8,555 nt of DNA. It comes from Zymomonas sp. (GTDB lineage: Bacteria; Pseudomonadota; Alphaproteobacteria; Sphingomonadales; Sphingomonadaceae). Below, piece by piece: positions 1 through 6,945 of this stretch. Numbering within the stretch: the first letter of the stretch is position 1; every line of letters begins with the position of its first letter. Position numbers and translations under genes: made by a program. The stretch spans positions 1 through 8,555 of the forward strand of contig JAIYAJ010000041.1 of assembly GCA_027489105.1 (NCBI GenBank), read 5' to 3'. The notes beneath the pieces are model-generated. The model had not been told where the DNA came from and made no database searches. It was given only the letters and a program-made list of their open reading frames with translations.

Positions 1-864
1 GCCGCCGAAGACCTCGACAAGATCGAGGCCTTCATCACCAGCCAGCAGAAGGCCAACGCCCTGCTGCAAGTTGAGATCGAGACCTACGGCAAGTCCAACA
101 TCGTCAAGGAACAGGCCCTGGCGCTGGCCAAGGCCAAGGCCATCGCCGATGCCGAGGGCACCACGCTTACCCAGGCGCAGATCGACAGGATCAACGAGGA
201 AGCCGCCGCCACGGGCCGCCTGAAGGATCAGAAGGACCAGCTCAAGTCATCGCAGGACGCGGTGAACGAGGCCACGCGCTTTGTCGGCACGACGTTCTCG
301 GGCCTGATCTCGGATTTTGCTGCGGGCGGTGAGACCGGCGCGCGCGCGCTGGAGAACATTCGCAAGAAGCTGGTCGATATCGGCATCCAGGCCCTTTTGC
401 TCGGTGATGGGCCGCTCGCCGGCATTCTCGGCCTCAAGGGTAAGGATGGCGGCGTCGGCGGCATCTTCGGCCTGTTGTCGAGTTTCGTCAGTCCCGGTGC
501 GGCGGGTGCGGGACCGATCGGGTTCTCGGCCACAGGCGAAAAGTTCGGCCCGTTCCTGCCGGGCTTCGCCGTTGGCACCTCCAATGTGCCGCAGGACATG
601 CTGGCCCAGATCCACAAGGGCGAGATCATCGTGCCGCGCTACGACGCCGATCTCCTGCGCAGCGGGGCCTTTGCCGCCCGTCGCCCGCCCGACATCCGCA
701 TGGGCAACACCTATCTCACAGTGCAGGGCAGCCCGGACGAGGCCACCATCGGGCGGATGCGGGCAGAGATGGCACGCAACAACGCTGCCATGGCCGAGAC
801 GCTGCGCCGCTCCACCGCCGAGGAGTACCAGCGCCTGACGCGCTCGGACAAACGGGCCTTGTGA
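1..864 (+). CDS. Phage tail tape measure protein, C-terminal part (5' truncated)
   Basis: This reading frame is open from the first base and ends at TGA 862-864, so only the last 287 residues are present; the start lies outside the window. Tape measure proteins set tail length, fill the tail tube and are ejected during DNA delivery. The first 85 or so visible residues are rich in Ala, Lys, Glu and Gln and look helical or coiled-coil. Next comes a hydrophobic Gly/Ala/Leu stretch (about residues 88-165, with LVDIGIQALLLGDGPLAGIL) of the kind found near the C-terminus of lambda-like tape measures. The segment with MLAQIHKGEIIVP, about residues 200-212, matches the typical 'M..xGEmVVP' signature near the end of these proteins. 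The following gene starts within the stop codon (TGATG). Position directly upstream of the tail-tip genes fits. The family call is from recognised sequence character, not from a database search. Confidence 0.88.
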   Translation, partial: AAEDLDKIEAFITSQQKANALLQVEIETYGKSNIVKEQALALAKAKAIADAEGTTLTQAQIDRINEEAAATGRLKDQKDQLKSSQDAVNEATRFVGTTFSGLISDFAAGGETGARALENIRKKLVDIGIQALLLGDGPLAGILGLKGKDGGVGGIFGLLSSFVSPGAAGAGPIGFSATGEKFGPFLPGFAVGTSNVPQDMLAQIHKGEIIVPRYDADLLRSGAFAARRPPDIRMGNTYLTVQGSPDEATIGRMRAEMARNNAAMAETLRRSTAEEYQRLTRSDKRAL

Positions 865-1562
865 TGCAAAAGAGCATGGCCTCCGGAGAGGCGATCAACG
901 TCGCCGACTGGTTCAACCGTCGGCGTCTGGCGCAGGACTGGGACCCCGGCTACATGGTGATCAATGGCGGACGGCCCTTGTCCGGCTTCGCGCCGCGCGT
1001 CACCCAGGGCTTTCCGCTCTGGCGCGCGGCCTTGTCGCAGCGCTTCCATGTCGGCGACGATCTCGAGCGTTACCGCGCCCTGCGCGCCCGGATGCGGGGC
1101 GGCGCACGTGCGATTCTTGTGTCGCCGCAGTGGGGCCAGTGCCGCTATGGCTACGGCCAGCGCCTCGGGCTCAGGGGCGGCATCCCGCACGGCGACACAA
1201 CCCTGTTTTCGGATGGCGCCGGCTATGCCGAGCGCCCTGTCTTCGCCGCGCTCGCCGCCGTGCCCGCCTTCGGCAACGTGGTCAGGGTGGCCAGCACCGC
1301 GTTCCGGCCGGGCGACTACATCCGCTTCGCCGGACGCCTGCGCCAGGTCGATCATGTCGTCCCGGCCTCGCCCGGCGTGGTCGACCTCGAATTCAGCCCG
1401 TTCCTGCTCAGGGCTGCGCCCTCCGGCCTGCCAGTCTCGACCAGCGCATGGTCCGCCATGGTGCTTGAGTCCGCCGACAGCGGGCGCATCCCCGAAGCCC
1501 TGTCGCGCAAGGCCGATATCCAGCTTGTCCTTGTCGAAAGACCCGAACCGGAGGCCTTTTGA
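864..1562 (+). CDS. Minor tail / distal tail-like protein, 232 aa
   Basis: ATG 864 overlaps the upstream stop as TGATG; a GTG at 861 would add one residue. No strong Shine-Dalgarno is seen, so translation is probably coupled to the tape measure gene. The protein has no signal peptide or TM segment. It has Trp/Arg/Gly-rich parts (for example the region around PQWGQCRYGYGQRLGLRGG) and a later hairpin-like stretch, FRPGDYIRFAGRLRQVDHVV, typical of beta-sandwich tail proteins. Its place between tape measure and hub matches the distal tail or minor tail protein slot of siphoviruses and of gene transfer agents (gp12 position). The sequence is not an obvious DUF2460 match, so the equivalence rests on position. 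A role in joining the tail tube to the tip is an inference. Confidence 0.7.
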   Translation: MQKSMASGEAINVADWFNRRRLAQDWDPGYMVINGGRPLSGFAPRVTQGFPLWRAALSQRFHVGDDLERYRALRARMRGGARAILVSPQWGQCRYGYGQRLGLRGGIPHGDTTLFSDGAGYAERPVFAALAAVPAFGNVVRVASTAFRPGDYIRFAGRLRQVDHVVPASPGVVDLEFSPFLLRAAPSGLPVSTSAWSAMVLESADSGRIPEALSRKADIQLVLVERPEPEAF

Positions 1563-2143
1563 TGGCGGGTTTTGCCGGCTATGTCGCCCATCTGCGCGCT
1601 GGTCTGGTGCCGATCGACCTCGTGCTGGTGCGCTTCGATTTTGCCGATGGCGAGGTCCGGATTGCCAACACCGACATTCCGGTCACCATCGGGAGCGAGG
1701 TCTGGGGGCCGGGCGGCGGCGTCATCGACTTCCAGGGGGTCGGCCAGACCTTCGGCAACGCGGTGGCCGGCACGATGGTGATGACGGTCAACGGTGTCGA
1801 TCGTGAATGGAACCGGCGTGCCCATCAGGACAGCACCCTGTTCAAGGGGCGGGACATCGATGTGTATTGCGTCTCGTTCTCGCAGGATGGCCGCCAGCTC
1901 GACCCGCTTGCCACGGTGTTCTCGGGCTGGATGCACCGGTTGACGGGGACGCACAAGGCCGGTGATGACGGTGTCGAGCGCCGCCTGATGCTGCATTGCG
2001 AAAGCTTCCTCTCGGCCCGTTTCGGCGCGCCGAACAGCACCTATTCCGATTTCGAGCAGAATGAACGCCAGCCCGGTGACCGGGGCTGCCGCTTCGTCGG
2101 CACGCTCGAATTCAACACCGTGACCTGGCCACCGGCGGGCTGA
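1562..2143 (+). CDS. Minor tail / hub-associated protein, DUF2163-like position, 193 aa
   Basis: ATG 1562 is preferred over an in-frame TTG at 1559. It sits 7 nt after a perfect GGAGG (1550-1554) and overlaps the previous stop as TGATG. The N-terminal half (about residues 13-80) has the pattern 'LVLVRFDFADG..RIANTDIPV.IGSEVWGPGGGVIDF', a beta-rich module common in phage tail-tip proteins of Alphaproteobacteria. The middle has a 'LDPLATVFSGWMHRLTG' stretch. The C-terminus has the acidic/aromatic motif YSDFEQNERQPGDRGCRFVG, which I recognise as a frequent ending in this family of tail proteins. Position corresponds to gp13 of gene transfer agents. Likely a structural protein of the distal tail or baseplate hub; exact Pfam membership (DUF2163 or a relative) is not certain. 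No TM or signal peptide is seen. Confidence 0.7.
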   Translation: MAGFAGYVAHLRAGLVPIDLVLVRFDFADGEVRIANTDIPVTIGSEVWGPGGGVIDFQGVGQTFGNAVAGTMVMTVNGVDREWNRRAHQDSTLFKGRDIDVYCVSFSQDGRQLDPLATVFSGWMHRLTGTHKAGDDGVERRLMLHCESFLSARFGAPNSTYSDFEQNERQPGDRGCRFVGTLEFNTVTWPPAG

Positions 2144-2145
2144 CA

Positions 2146-2538
2146 ATGCAGGGATTGCTCGGCGACTTCATCCGCGAGATGTCGGATCGTCCATCCGCGT
2201 GGGAGCGCACCTATTGCGCCCAGGCGATATGCCTGTGGGTGCACCTTGTTTCAGGTCTCGACCTGTCACTCGGCATCACCGCCACGGACGAAGCCGACGC
2301 GGAGCGCATCACCGGCGGTGATCTGGTCAATCTCATCGCCTACCATTGCGAGACGGTCGGCCTCATGCCGACCGATGACCCGATGCCCGGCGACATCGCC
2401 GTGGTGCGCGTTGCCGGTCAGGACACCTGCGCCGTGATCTGCGGCGATGGCCGCGTCCTGATCAAGACACGGCGCACGGCGCGCCGCCTGCGGGCTGCCA
2501 TCGTGCAGGCATGGTCGGTGCCCGAGAGGGCGCTCTGA
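2146..2538 (+). CDS. DUF6950 / NlpC-P60-like phage tail protein, 130 aa
   Basis: It starts at ATG 2146, two bases after the previous stop, with only a weak purine-rich leader, so reinitiation is likely. The protein has Cys24 in TYCAQAICLWVHLVSG, the spot where NlpC/P60-type tail peptidases carry their catalytic Cys at the start of a helix. It also has the PGDIAVVRV strand at residues 81-89 and a final AW motif (122-123), which together fit the DUF6950 group of phage proteins. Where active enzymes usually have a strand beginning with His, this protein reads TCAVICGDG (94-102) with no His, so catalysis is doubtful. Known relatives sit in the tail tip just before the hub and are thought to cut peptidoglycan during entry or act as assembly factors. 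The next gene starts inside this stop codon (TGATG). Confidence 0.72.
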   Translation: MQGLLGDFIREMSDRPSAWERTYCAQAICLWVHLVSGLDLSLGITATDEADAERITGGDLVNLIAYHCETVGLMPTDDPMPGDIAVVRVAGQDTCAVICGDGRVLIKTRRTARRLRAAIVQAWSVPERAL

Positions 2539-4622
2539 TGGCGTTCGTGCTTGCGCCGCTGCTGCTCACGGCCCTCGGCATCTCGGCCACGGCCACGGCC
2601 TTCACCCTTGCCGGTGTCGCCGTCACGGCGCTCCAGGTGGCGTCGTTCCTGGTCACGGCAGCTCTCACGGTCGGTCTCGGCCTGCTGGCCCAGTCGCAGC
2701 GGCCCAAGCTCAGGCAGGACGCGGTCCAGAACATCACCCGCCAGACCGTGCCGGTGCGCCTGATCCATTATGGCGAGGTGCCCGTTGGCGGGGCCATGCT
2801 GTTCGAGCAGGCCAAGGGCGCGCGTTACCATATGGTTCTGGCGCTCGGACAGGGCCGGTATGTCCTGGACAGCACGCTGTTCGGCGAAACACCGGTCACC
2901 TTCAACGGTGCCGGCCAGATCACCACGCCGCCCTGGGGCAGTGCGGCCATCGGTGTGGTCAGGCGCGCCTTCTCCGATGGCGCTTCGCCTGCCGCCTTCC
3001 CGGCGCTGACGGCGGACTTCCCCGAGTGGGATGCCGATCACAAGCTGCTCGGCATCACGGCCTGTCACTACATGTATGTCTTCCGCTCGTCCAAGACATT
3101 CCAGAAGGATTTTCCTCAGGGCAAGCCCAGCCCGCGCCATGTCATCCGGCGGCATCCGGACTTCGTGCCGCTCGACACCCGAACCGGCACCCGCACTGCA
3201 TCCGACAATGCCGGCATGGTGATCCGCGATTACCTGATGAGCCCTGACGGCTTCCGGATCAGGCCGGGCCGGGTGTACGAGCCGAGCTTTACCGCCTTCG
3301 CCAGCATGTCGGATGAGGCGCGCGCGCGGCGGGGCGGCGGCAGCGAAAAAGCCTGGCGCATCGACGGCACGGCGAGTCTTGACGAACAGTGCCGCGATGT
3401 GCTGGCAGGGCTTAGCGCGGCCTGCGATGCCCGTGTTTACATCGGCGTCTCGGGCGAGGAGGCCGGCAAGGTCTGCATCTCCGGCGGGCAATACCGCGCG
3501 CCACGGGTCACGCTTACACTTGAGGACATTGAGGAGATCGAGTGGAGCCGTGGCTCCGATCTGACCGAAACCAAGAATGAGATCAGGATCAGGAGCGTCT
3601 CGAAAGAGCACAACTGGAACACGGTCGACGCCGGTGTCTGGCGCGACGAGGCCGCCATCGCCCGCGACGGCCGCCAGTCGGATCAGATGCTGCTGCGCTT
3701 CTGCCGCCACCCTCGCCAGGCCCAGCGGCTGGCGCGCATCGCGGGGCTTGACAGCCAGACGCCGCTGACCTGCCGCCTGACGACAACCGCCACGGGCATG
3801 GATGCGTTCGGGGAGGAGACGCTGCGCATCGTCGATGAAGAGGCTGGCTATGATGTCGAGATGCGGGTCACATCCTGCACGGCGCAGCTCGGCGGAGCGC
3901 GCGGCCTCGACATCGCCCTGCGCCAGACCGGCCCGCCATTCTATGCGTTCGATCCGGACCTGCACGAAACGCCGATCGAACCGCCGCCTTCGGTCGCACA
4001 GGCTGTGGTGGTGATCGAGGTGCCGGTCGCGGTGACGCTGGCCATCTCGTCTGTCGCCATCGATCTTTCGACGCGCACCGCCCGCATCCGCGCCAGCTGG
4101 ACCGCGCCGGTCGAGCCGGGGCTTGAGGCGGTGATCCGCTACCGCCGTTCGTTGGGGGGCGGCAGCTTTGATCCGCTGGAGCAGGCCGTCACCAATGCCG
4201 ATGACGGCAGCGGTCTGACCGGCCCGGTGGCAGGTTTCGGCGATACCTACGAGGTGACGGTGAGCTTCCGGCGCGGCCTGAACGAGGGAGAGATTTCCCC
4301 CCCACAGACCATCGTGGCCAATTCGGACGATGCTGCCCCCGCTGCCGCCACGATCACCTCGGCGACGGGCGGGGCCGGACAGATCACGGTCGGCTACACG
4401 CTGCCCAACAGTGCCAACGTGGCCGGTGCGCGCCTGTGGCGCAACACCAGCAACAGCCTCACCGGGGCGACACTGTCCGCCACGGTCTATGGCGGCGCTG
4501 GTCAGGCCTTCACCCGCGCCGTCACCGGCTACACGGCCGGCACCGGCTGGGTCCTGGTGCAGACCTTCAACGGTTCGGACCTTTCCGGAGCCGCCGCGAG
4601 CCAGTCCGCCACCGTCACCTGA
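2538..4622 (+). CDS. J-like central tail hub / host-specificity protein, 694 aa
   Basis: ATG 2538 is chosen over the in-frame ATG 2511 because a GAGAGG lies just upstream and the start overlaps the previous stop as TGATG, like the neighbouring junctions. Residues 1-52 are strongly hydrophobic (Ala/Leu/Val/Thr-rich), a known feature of the N-terminus of this type of tail protein in alphaproteobacterial phages. Residues about 60-125 (ITRQTVPVRLIHYGEVPVGG and following) resemble the J/gp15-like tail hub N-terminus. The central part (about 130-470) is soluble alpha/beta. From about 498 to the end there are two Ser/Thr/Gly/Val-rich modules, about 498-595 and 597-694, that look like Ig or Fn3 folds. 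The protein is expected to form the trimeric hub at the tail tip and to anchor the fibre encoded next. It is shorter than lambda J (over 1100 residues). Confidence 0.85.
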   Translation: MAFVLAPLLLTALGISATATAFTLAGVAVTALQVASFLVTAALTVGLGLLAQSQRPKLRQDAVQNITRQTVPVRLIHYGEVPVGGAMLFEQAKGARYHMVLALGQGRYVLDSTLFGETPVTFNGAGQITTPPWGSAAIGVVRRAFSDGASPAAFPALTADFPEWDADHKLLGITACHYMYVFRSSKTFQKDFPQGKPSPRHVIRRHPDFVPLDTRTGTRTASDNAGMVIRDYLMSPDGFRIRPGRVYEPSFTAFASMSDEARARRGGGSEKAWRIDGTASLDEQCRDVLAGLSAACDARVYIGVSGEEAGKVCISGGQYRAPRVTLTLEDIEEIEWSRGSDLTETKNEIRIRSVSKEHNWNTVDAGVWRDEAAIARDGRQSDQMLLRFCRHPRQAQRLARIAGLDSQTPLTCRLTTTATGMDAFGEETLRIVDEEAGYDVEMRVTSCTAQLGGARGLDIALRQTGPPFYAFDPDLHETPIEPPPSVAQAVVVIEVPVAVTLAISSVAIDLSTRTARIRASWTAPVEPGLEAVIRYRRSLGGGSFDPLEQAVTNADDGSGLTGPVAGFGDTYEVTVSFRRGLNEGEISPPQTIVANSDDAAPAAATITSATGGAGQITVGYTLPNSANVAGARLWRNTSNSLTGATLSATVYGGAGQAFTRAVTGYTAGTGWVLVQTFNGSDLSGAAASQSATVT

Positions 4623-4658
4623 CGGCACCCAGCCGTTCTCTTCGCAAGAACCTATATC

Positions 4659-4663
4659 AGGAG
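4659..4663 (+). promoter_or_regulatory. Shine-Dalgarno AGGAG of the tail fibre gene, bridged by a hairpin
   Basis: AGGAG lies 30 nt before ATG 4694, too far for ordinary initiation. A 20-nt perfect hairpin (4664-4683) begins on the very next base. If folded, it leaves 10 unpaired bases (4684-4693) between the SD and the start, near normal spacing. No purine-rich SD is seen closer to the ATG. Confidence 0.5.
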
Positions 4664-4683
4664 CGCCCGCAGCAATGCGGGCG
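4664..4683 (+). promoter_or_regulatory. Perfect 7-bp stem-loop between SD and start of the fibre gene
   Basis: CGCCCGC (4664-4670), loop AGCAAT (4671-4676), GCGGGCG (4677-4683): seven perfect base pairs, all but none weak. No T-run follows (next bases ACACGTTGCC), so a Rho-independent terminator is unlikely. Its exact placement between AGGAG and ATG 4694 suggests a role in bringing the ribosome binding site to the start, as known for T4 genes 25 and 38. Confidence 0.55.
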
Positions 4684-4693
4684 ACACGTTGCC

Positions 4694-6595
4694 ATGCCGC
4701 AGACCCCCTCACAGATCTTCGCCTTCGGGCAGGAGCCAGACAAGCTCGAAGTTGTCGCGCTCCTGGATGAATATCTCTCCCGCATCGCATCGCTCGAAAC
4801 CAACGGCGTGCCAGTCACGGATCTGCTGTTCCAGACCAAAGCCGAGATCGATGCCAGTTTGGCGTATGACGCCAACCGTGGTGCGGAGGTTGTTGCTGAC
4901 CCCGTCCTATCAAACAACGGTGTCTACAAGAAAATCGGAGCATCCGGTACAGGATCATGGACCAGGATCGCCGATCTTCCGGGTTCTCTGATCGACAGCC
5001 GGAACAATGCCTATGTCGGCGTTCCGGCCGGGGCTGGAGGTGGGTTCGACAATGCCGCCTTTGGGGCTGGCGCATTGGGAATTTCCACAACCGCCGTCGC
5101 CAATGCCGCTTTCGGTCGGAGTGCCGGACGGTCAATCACCACAGGTTCAGGAAATATCTTCATTGGCTTCGAAGCTGGCAACAACGCGCTGCAGAAAGTC
5201 AATGCTGACCAGTCAATTGCCATTGGCTACGGGGCCTATACGACCGAGAATCTGCAAGTCGTTCTTGGGCAGGAAGGCATCTCGGAAACGATCCTTCGTG
5301 GCAGGATCATGCTCAACAGCCAGAGAGCGCTTCAGCACTGGCTGACCGGCCAAAACTATTTTGCCCTCGCGGCAGGCCCCTCGTCGGAGCCCACACCAAC
5401 CTTCACCATTGGCAACGTCGGTGTGGGCCGAAACGCTCTTTCGAGCTTGTTGGGCAACGTCGTTGGTGGCGTGCAGAACACTGCCATGGGGGATCGCGCG
5501 CTTGAAAAGTGCGTCAATGGCAGTGACAATTCCGCCTTCGGTGCCGGCACACTGCAAAACATGATAACGGGCGTGGGGGCCAGCGCGTTCGGGCGGCTGG
5601 CCTTGGCCAACGTGACTGTGGGCGGTAACAACACCGCTTACGGTGACACGGCGCTCGAGTTCACCGTCGGCGACGGAATCACGCAAGCGATCGGCAACAC
5701 CGCAACCGGCTACAGTGCGGCGATTCGAAACTCGACCGGAAGTTTCAATTGCGCCTACGGCATTTTTTCTGCCGGGGTTGCAAATGTGGTCCAGAGATCG
5801 ACCTATTCGCGAAGCTGCGCTTTCGGCGCAGAGGTGATGCAGTTCAACCTGACGGGCGAAAACAATTCGCTGTTTGGCTTTCGTGCCGGGCACATCCTGA
5901 CATCAGCCAACAATGCCGGGTTCGGCTGGGAAACGCTGCGAAATCTTACGTCTGGCAAAGAAAATGCCGCGTTTGGGTATCGGAGCGGCTGGCGGATCAC
6001 GACAGGGGACAACAACACCTTTATCGGTGATGACAGCGGCTTTGATGGTGCTCAGCTTGTAACCGCAAGCAATTCGACCGCAATCGGAAATGGTTCTTAT
6101 ACCGATGCTTCAAACCAGATGGTCTTCGGCAACGTCGATGTCACTGAATACCTACTTCGATCCGCGACTGGACGCCTCAACATCATAGGCGGGCAGATTC
6201 AGTTCCCGGCAACGCAGGTTCCGTCCGCGAACGCCAACACGCTGGATGATTACCGGGAGAAGACCGGCACGCTGTCTGTCACGGTCACGCCAGGAAGCGG
6301 GTCGTTTACGACCGTCACGGCCACACTCGATTTCACCAAGGTTGGGCGTGTTGTTGTGTGGGATTGCGAAGTCCTCATCACCACGGCGGGCACGGCGGCT
6401 GGCCCGATCAATATCCCCCTGCCATTTTCGGCGGCGCGGCCAACATCGGGCTACGGGATTGATCCCTCCTCGTCGTTGAACGCGCTGGCTGTCCGCGTGA
6501 TCAACAATGTCGCTGAGGTGTGGAACACAACCGGCGGTGCCACCATCATCGCATCCGGTCGCACGATCCGCGTTGGCGGTACATACACCGTCTGA
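4694..6595 (+). CDS. Tail fibre / receptor-binding protein with NxAFG-type repeats, 633 aa
   Basis: ATG 4694 is the first plausible start after the hub gene; a longer open frame exists upstream but it overlaps the hub gene. Residues 1-98 form the attachment region. Residues 43-97 carry a tail-fibre N-terminal pattern (LLFQTKAEIDASLAY, then NNGVYKKIGASGTGSWT). Residues about 119-203 and 242-490 are repeat blocks with motifs such as NAAFG, NTAMG, NSAFG, NNTFIG and STAIG, resembling the NSVAIG-type repeats of YadA-like trimeric adhesin heads. Residues about 515-633 form a Thr/Ser/Val-rich C-terminal domain (SGSFTTVTATLDFTKVG and a final GGTYTV), probably the receptor-binding tip. It likely forms a trimer on the tail tip and contacts the cell surface. 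GC is about 52-53% in sampled 60-nt lines, against 65-75% in neighbours, which suggests separate acquisition. No signal peptide and no S74 chaperone peptidase are seen. Confidence 0.83.
   Translation: MPQTPSQIFAFGQEPDKLEVVALLDEYLSRIASLETNGVPVTDLLFQTKAEIDASLAYDANRGAEVVADPVLSNNGVYKKIGASGTGSWTRIADLPGSLIDSRNNAYVGVPAGAGGGFDNAAFGAGALGISTTAVANAAFGRSAGRSITTGSGNIFIGFEAGNNALQKVNADQSIAIGYGAYTTENLQVVLGQEGISETILRGRIMLNSQRALQHWLTGQNYFALAAGPSSEPTPTFTIGNVGVGRNALSSLLGNVVGGVQNTAMGDRALEKCVNGSDNSAFGAGTLQNMITGVGASAFGRLALANVTVGGNNTAYGDTALEFTVGDGITQAIGNTATGYSAAIRNSTGSFNCAYGIFSAGVANVVQRSTYSRSCAFGAEVMQFNLTGENNSLFGFRAGHILTSANNAGFGWETLRNLTSGKENAAFGYRSGWRITTGDNNTFIGDDSGFDGAQLVTASNSTAIGNGSYTDASNQMVFGNVDVTEYLLRSATGRLNIIGGQIQFPATQVPSANANTLDDYREKTGTLSVTVTPGSGSFTTVTATLDFTKVGRVVVWDCEVLITTAGTAAGPINIPLPFSAARPTSGYGIDPSSSLNALAVRVINNVAEVWNTTGGATIIASGRTIRVGGTYTV
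5048..5302 (+). repeat. Fibre repeat block 1 (protein-level repeats)
   Basis: The block encodes residues 119-203. The glycine ending each motif falls at residues 124, 141, 158 and 178, so the step is 17, 17 and then 20. It closes with a cap (about residues 165-203: SIAIGYGAYT, then VVLG and ETILRG). The repeats are diverged at DNA level and are recognised only in the protein. Confidence 0.65.
5417..6163 (+). repeat. Fibre repeat block 2 (protein-level repeats)
   Basis: The block encodes residues 242-490. Motif glycines occur at 266, 283, 300, 317, 339, 356, 378, 395, 411, 428, 445 and 465, mostly 16-17 residues apart, with longer steps of 20-22 where there are insertions. It closes with a cap (STAIGNGSYT, MVFG, TEYLLRS) that parallels the cap of block 1. 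Confidence 0.65.
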
Positions 6596-6618
6596 CCTTC
6601 ACCCTGAAAGGAAGCACC

Positions 6619-6846
6619 ATGAACTCCCAGGTTATCACCGACTTCTTCAACAGGCTGAACGCCATCCGACCGTTCGTACCGCCGATGCAATTCGATGCGC
6701 TCGCCGATCACCCAACGGCGCACGCACTTGTCAAGCTGGCATCCGGCGAATTGTTACTGACCGCGCCGAAGCCGCCGGAACCAAAGCCAGAGGAGCCAAC
6801 GGCGGTTGAGGTCAGGGAAAAGCCCAAACCCGCATCGAAGCCCTAG
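6619..6846 (+). CDS. Small protein with Pro/Lys/Glu-rich tail, 75 aa, unknown function
   Basis: ATG 6619 follows a good SD (AAAGGAAG, 6607-6614) after a 23-nt gap from the fibre stop; upstream in-frame codons overlap the fibre gene and are not used. The first 48 residues (MNSQVITDFFNRLNAIRPFV and so on) could be helical and moderately hydrophobic. The last 27 or so are dominated by Pro, Lys and Glu (APKPPEPKPEEP and a final KPKPASKP) and look disordered. I do not recognise the family. Its place right behind the fibre would suit a fibre assembly factor or an accessory virion protein, but nothing in the sequence proves this. No TM or signal peptide is seen. Confidence 0.65.
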   Translation: MNSQVITDFFNRLNAIRPFVPPMQFDALADHPTAHALVKLASGELLLTAPKPPEPKPEEPTAVEVREKPKPASKP

Positions 6847-6945
6847 CTCGCCAAGGCAGGCCAGAAGGCCAGGTAAGCCGGCGTCCGTCGATCTGACTTC
6901 CCCGAGCCAACAGGAGCACGCTGGCGAGATCTGGCGCGATGACAC
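6847..6945 (+). other. Gap of 99 nt between the small protein and endolysin genes
   Basis: No convincing ORF is seen. It contains a 7-nt inverted repeat, CTCGCCA (6847-6853) and TGGCGAG (6922-6928), plus a short GGCC-AGAA-GGCC element near 6859-6870. An AGGAG at 6912-6916 lies 29 nt before the endolysin ATG. In-frame stops at 6874 and 6940 exclude an upstream extension of the endolysin. No clear promoter or terminator is visible. Confidence 0.5.

Noticed and set aside
711..2146. Long minus-strand frames at 711-1355 and 1352-2146
   Set aside because: They lie opposite the well-supported tail genes, lack an SD and show shadow-frame composition.
4630..4660. Possible promoter around TATATC before the fibre gene
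   Set aside because: There is no convincing -35 partner, and the element lies within a continuous late operon.
4664..4683. Hairpin as a Rho-independent terminator between hub and fibre
   Set aside because: No T-run follows the stem, and the fibre must be transcribed with the tail genes as no promoter is seen in the short gap.
4436..4693. GTG 4436 as start of the fibre gene
   Set aside because: It would overlap the hub gene by nearly 190 nt and add a low-complexity His/Gln/Arg-rich sequence unlike fibre N-termini; ATG 4694 begins the recognisable fibre protein.
4675..4770. ATG 4675, well spaced from AGGAG 4659-4663, as a real start
   Set aside because: It opens a frame of only about 31 codons, ends inside the fibre gene and has Arg/Ala-rich non-protein-like content. 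A tiny leader peptide cannot be fully excluded, but the ATG lies partly in the hairpin loop.
2418..4790. Minus-strand open frame of about 790 codons opposite the hub gene
   Set aside because: The plus-strand hub gene has clear family character, SD and coupling. The antisense product is Arg/Gly/Ala/His-rich without domain character, as expected for a shadow frame in high-GC DNA.
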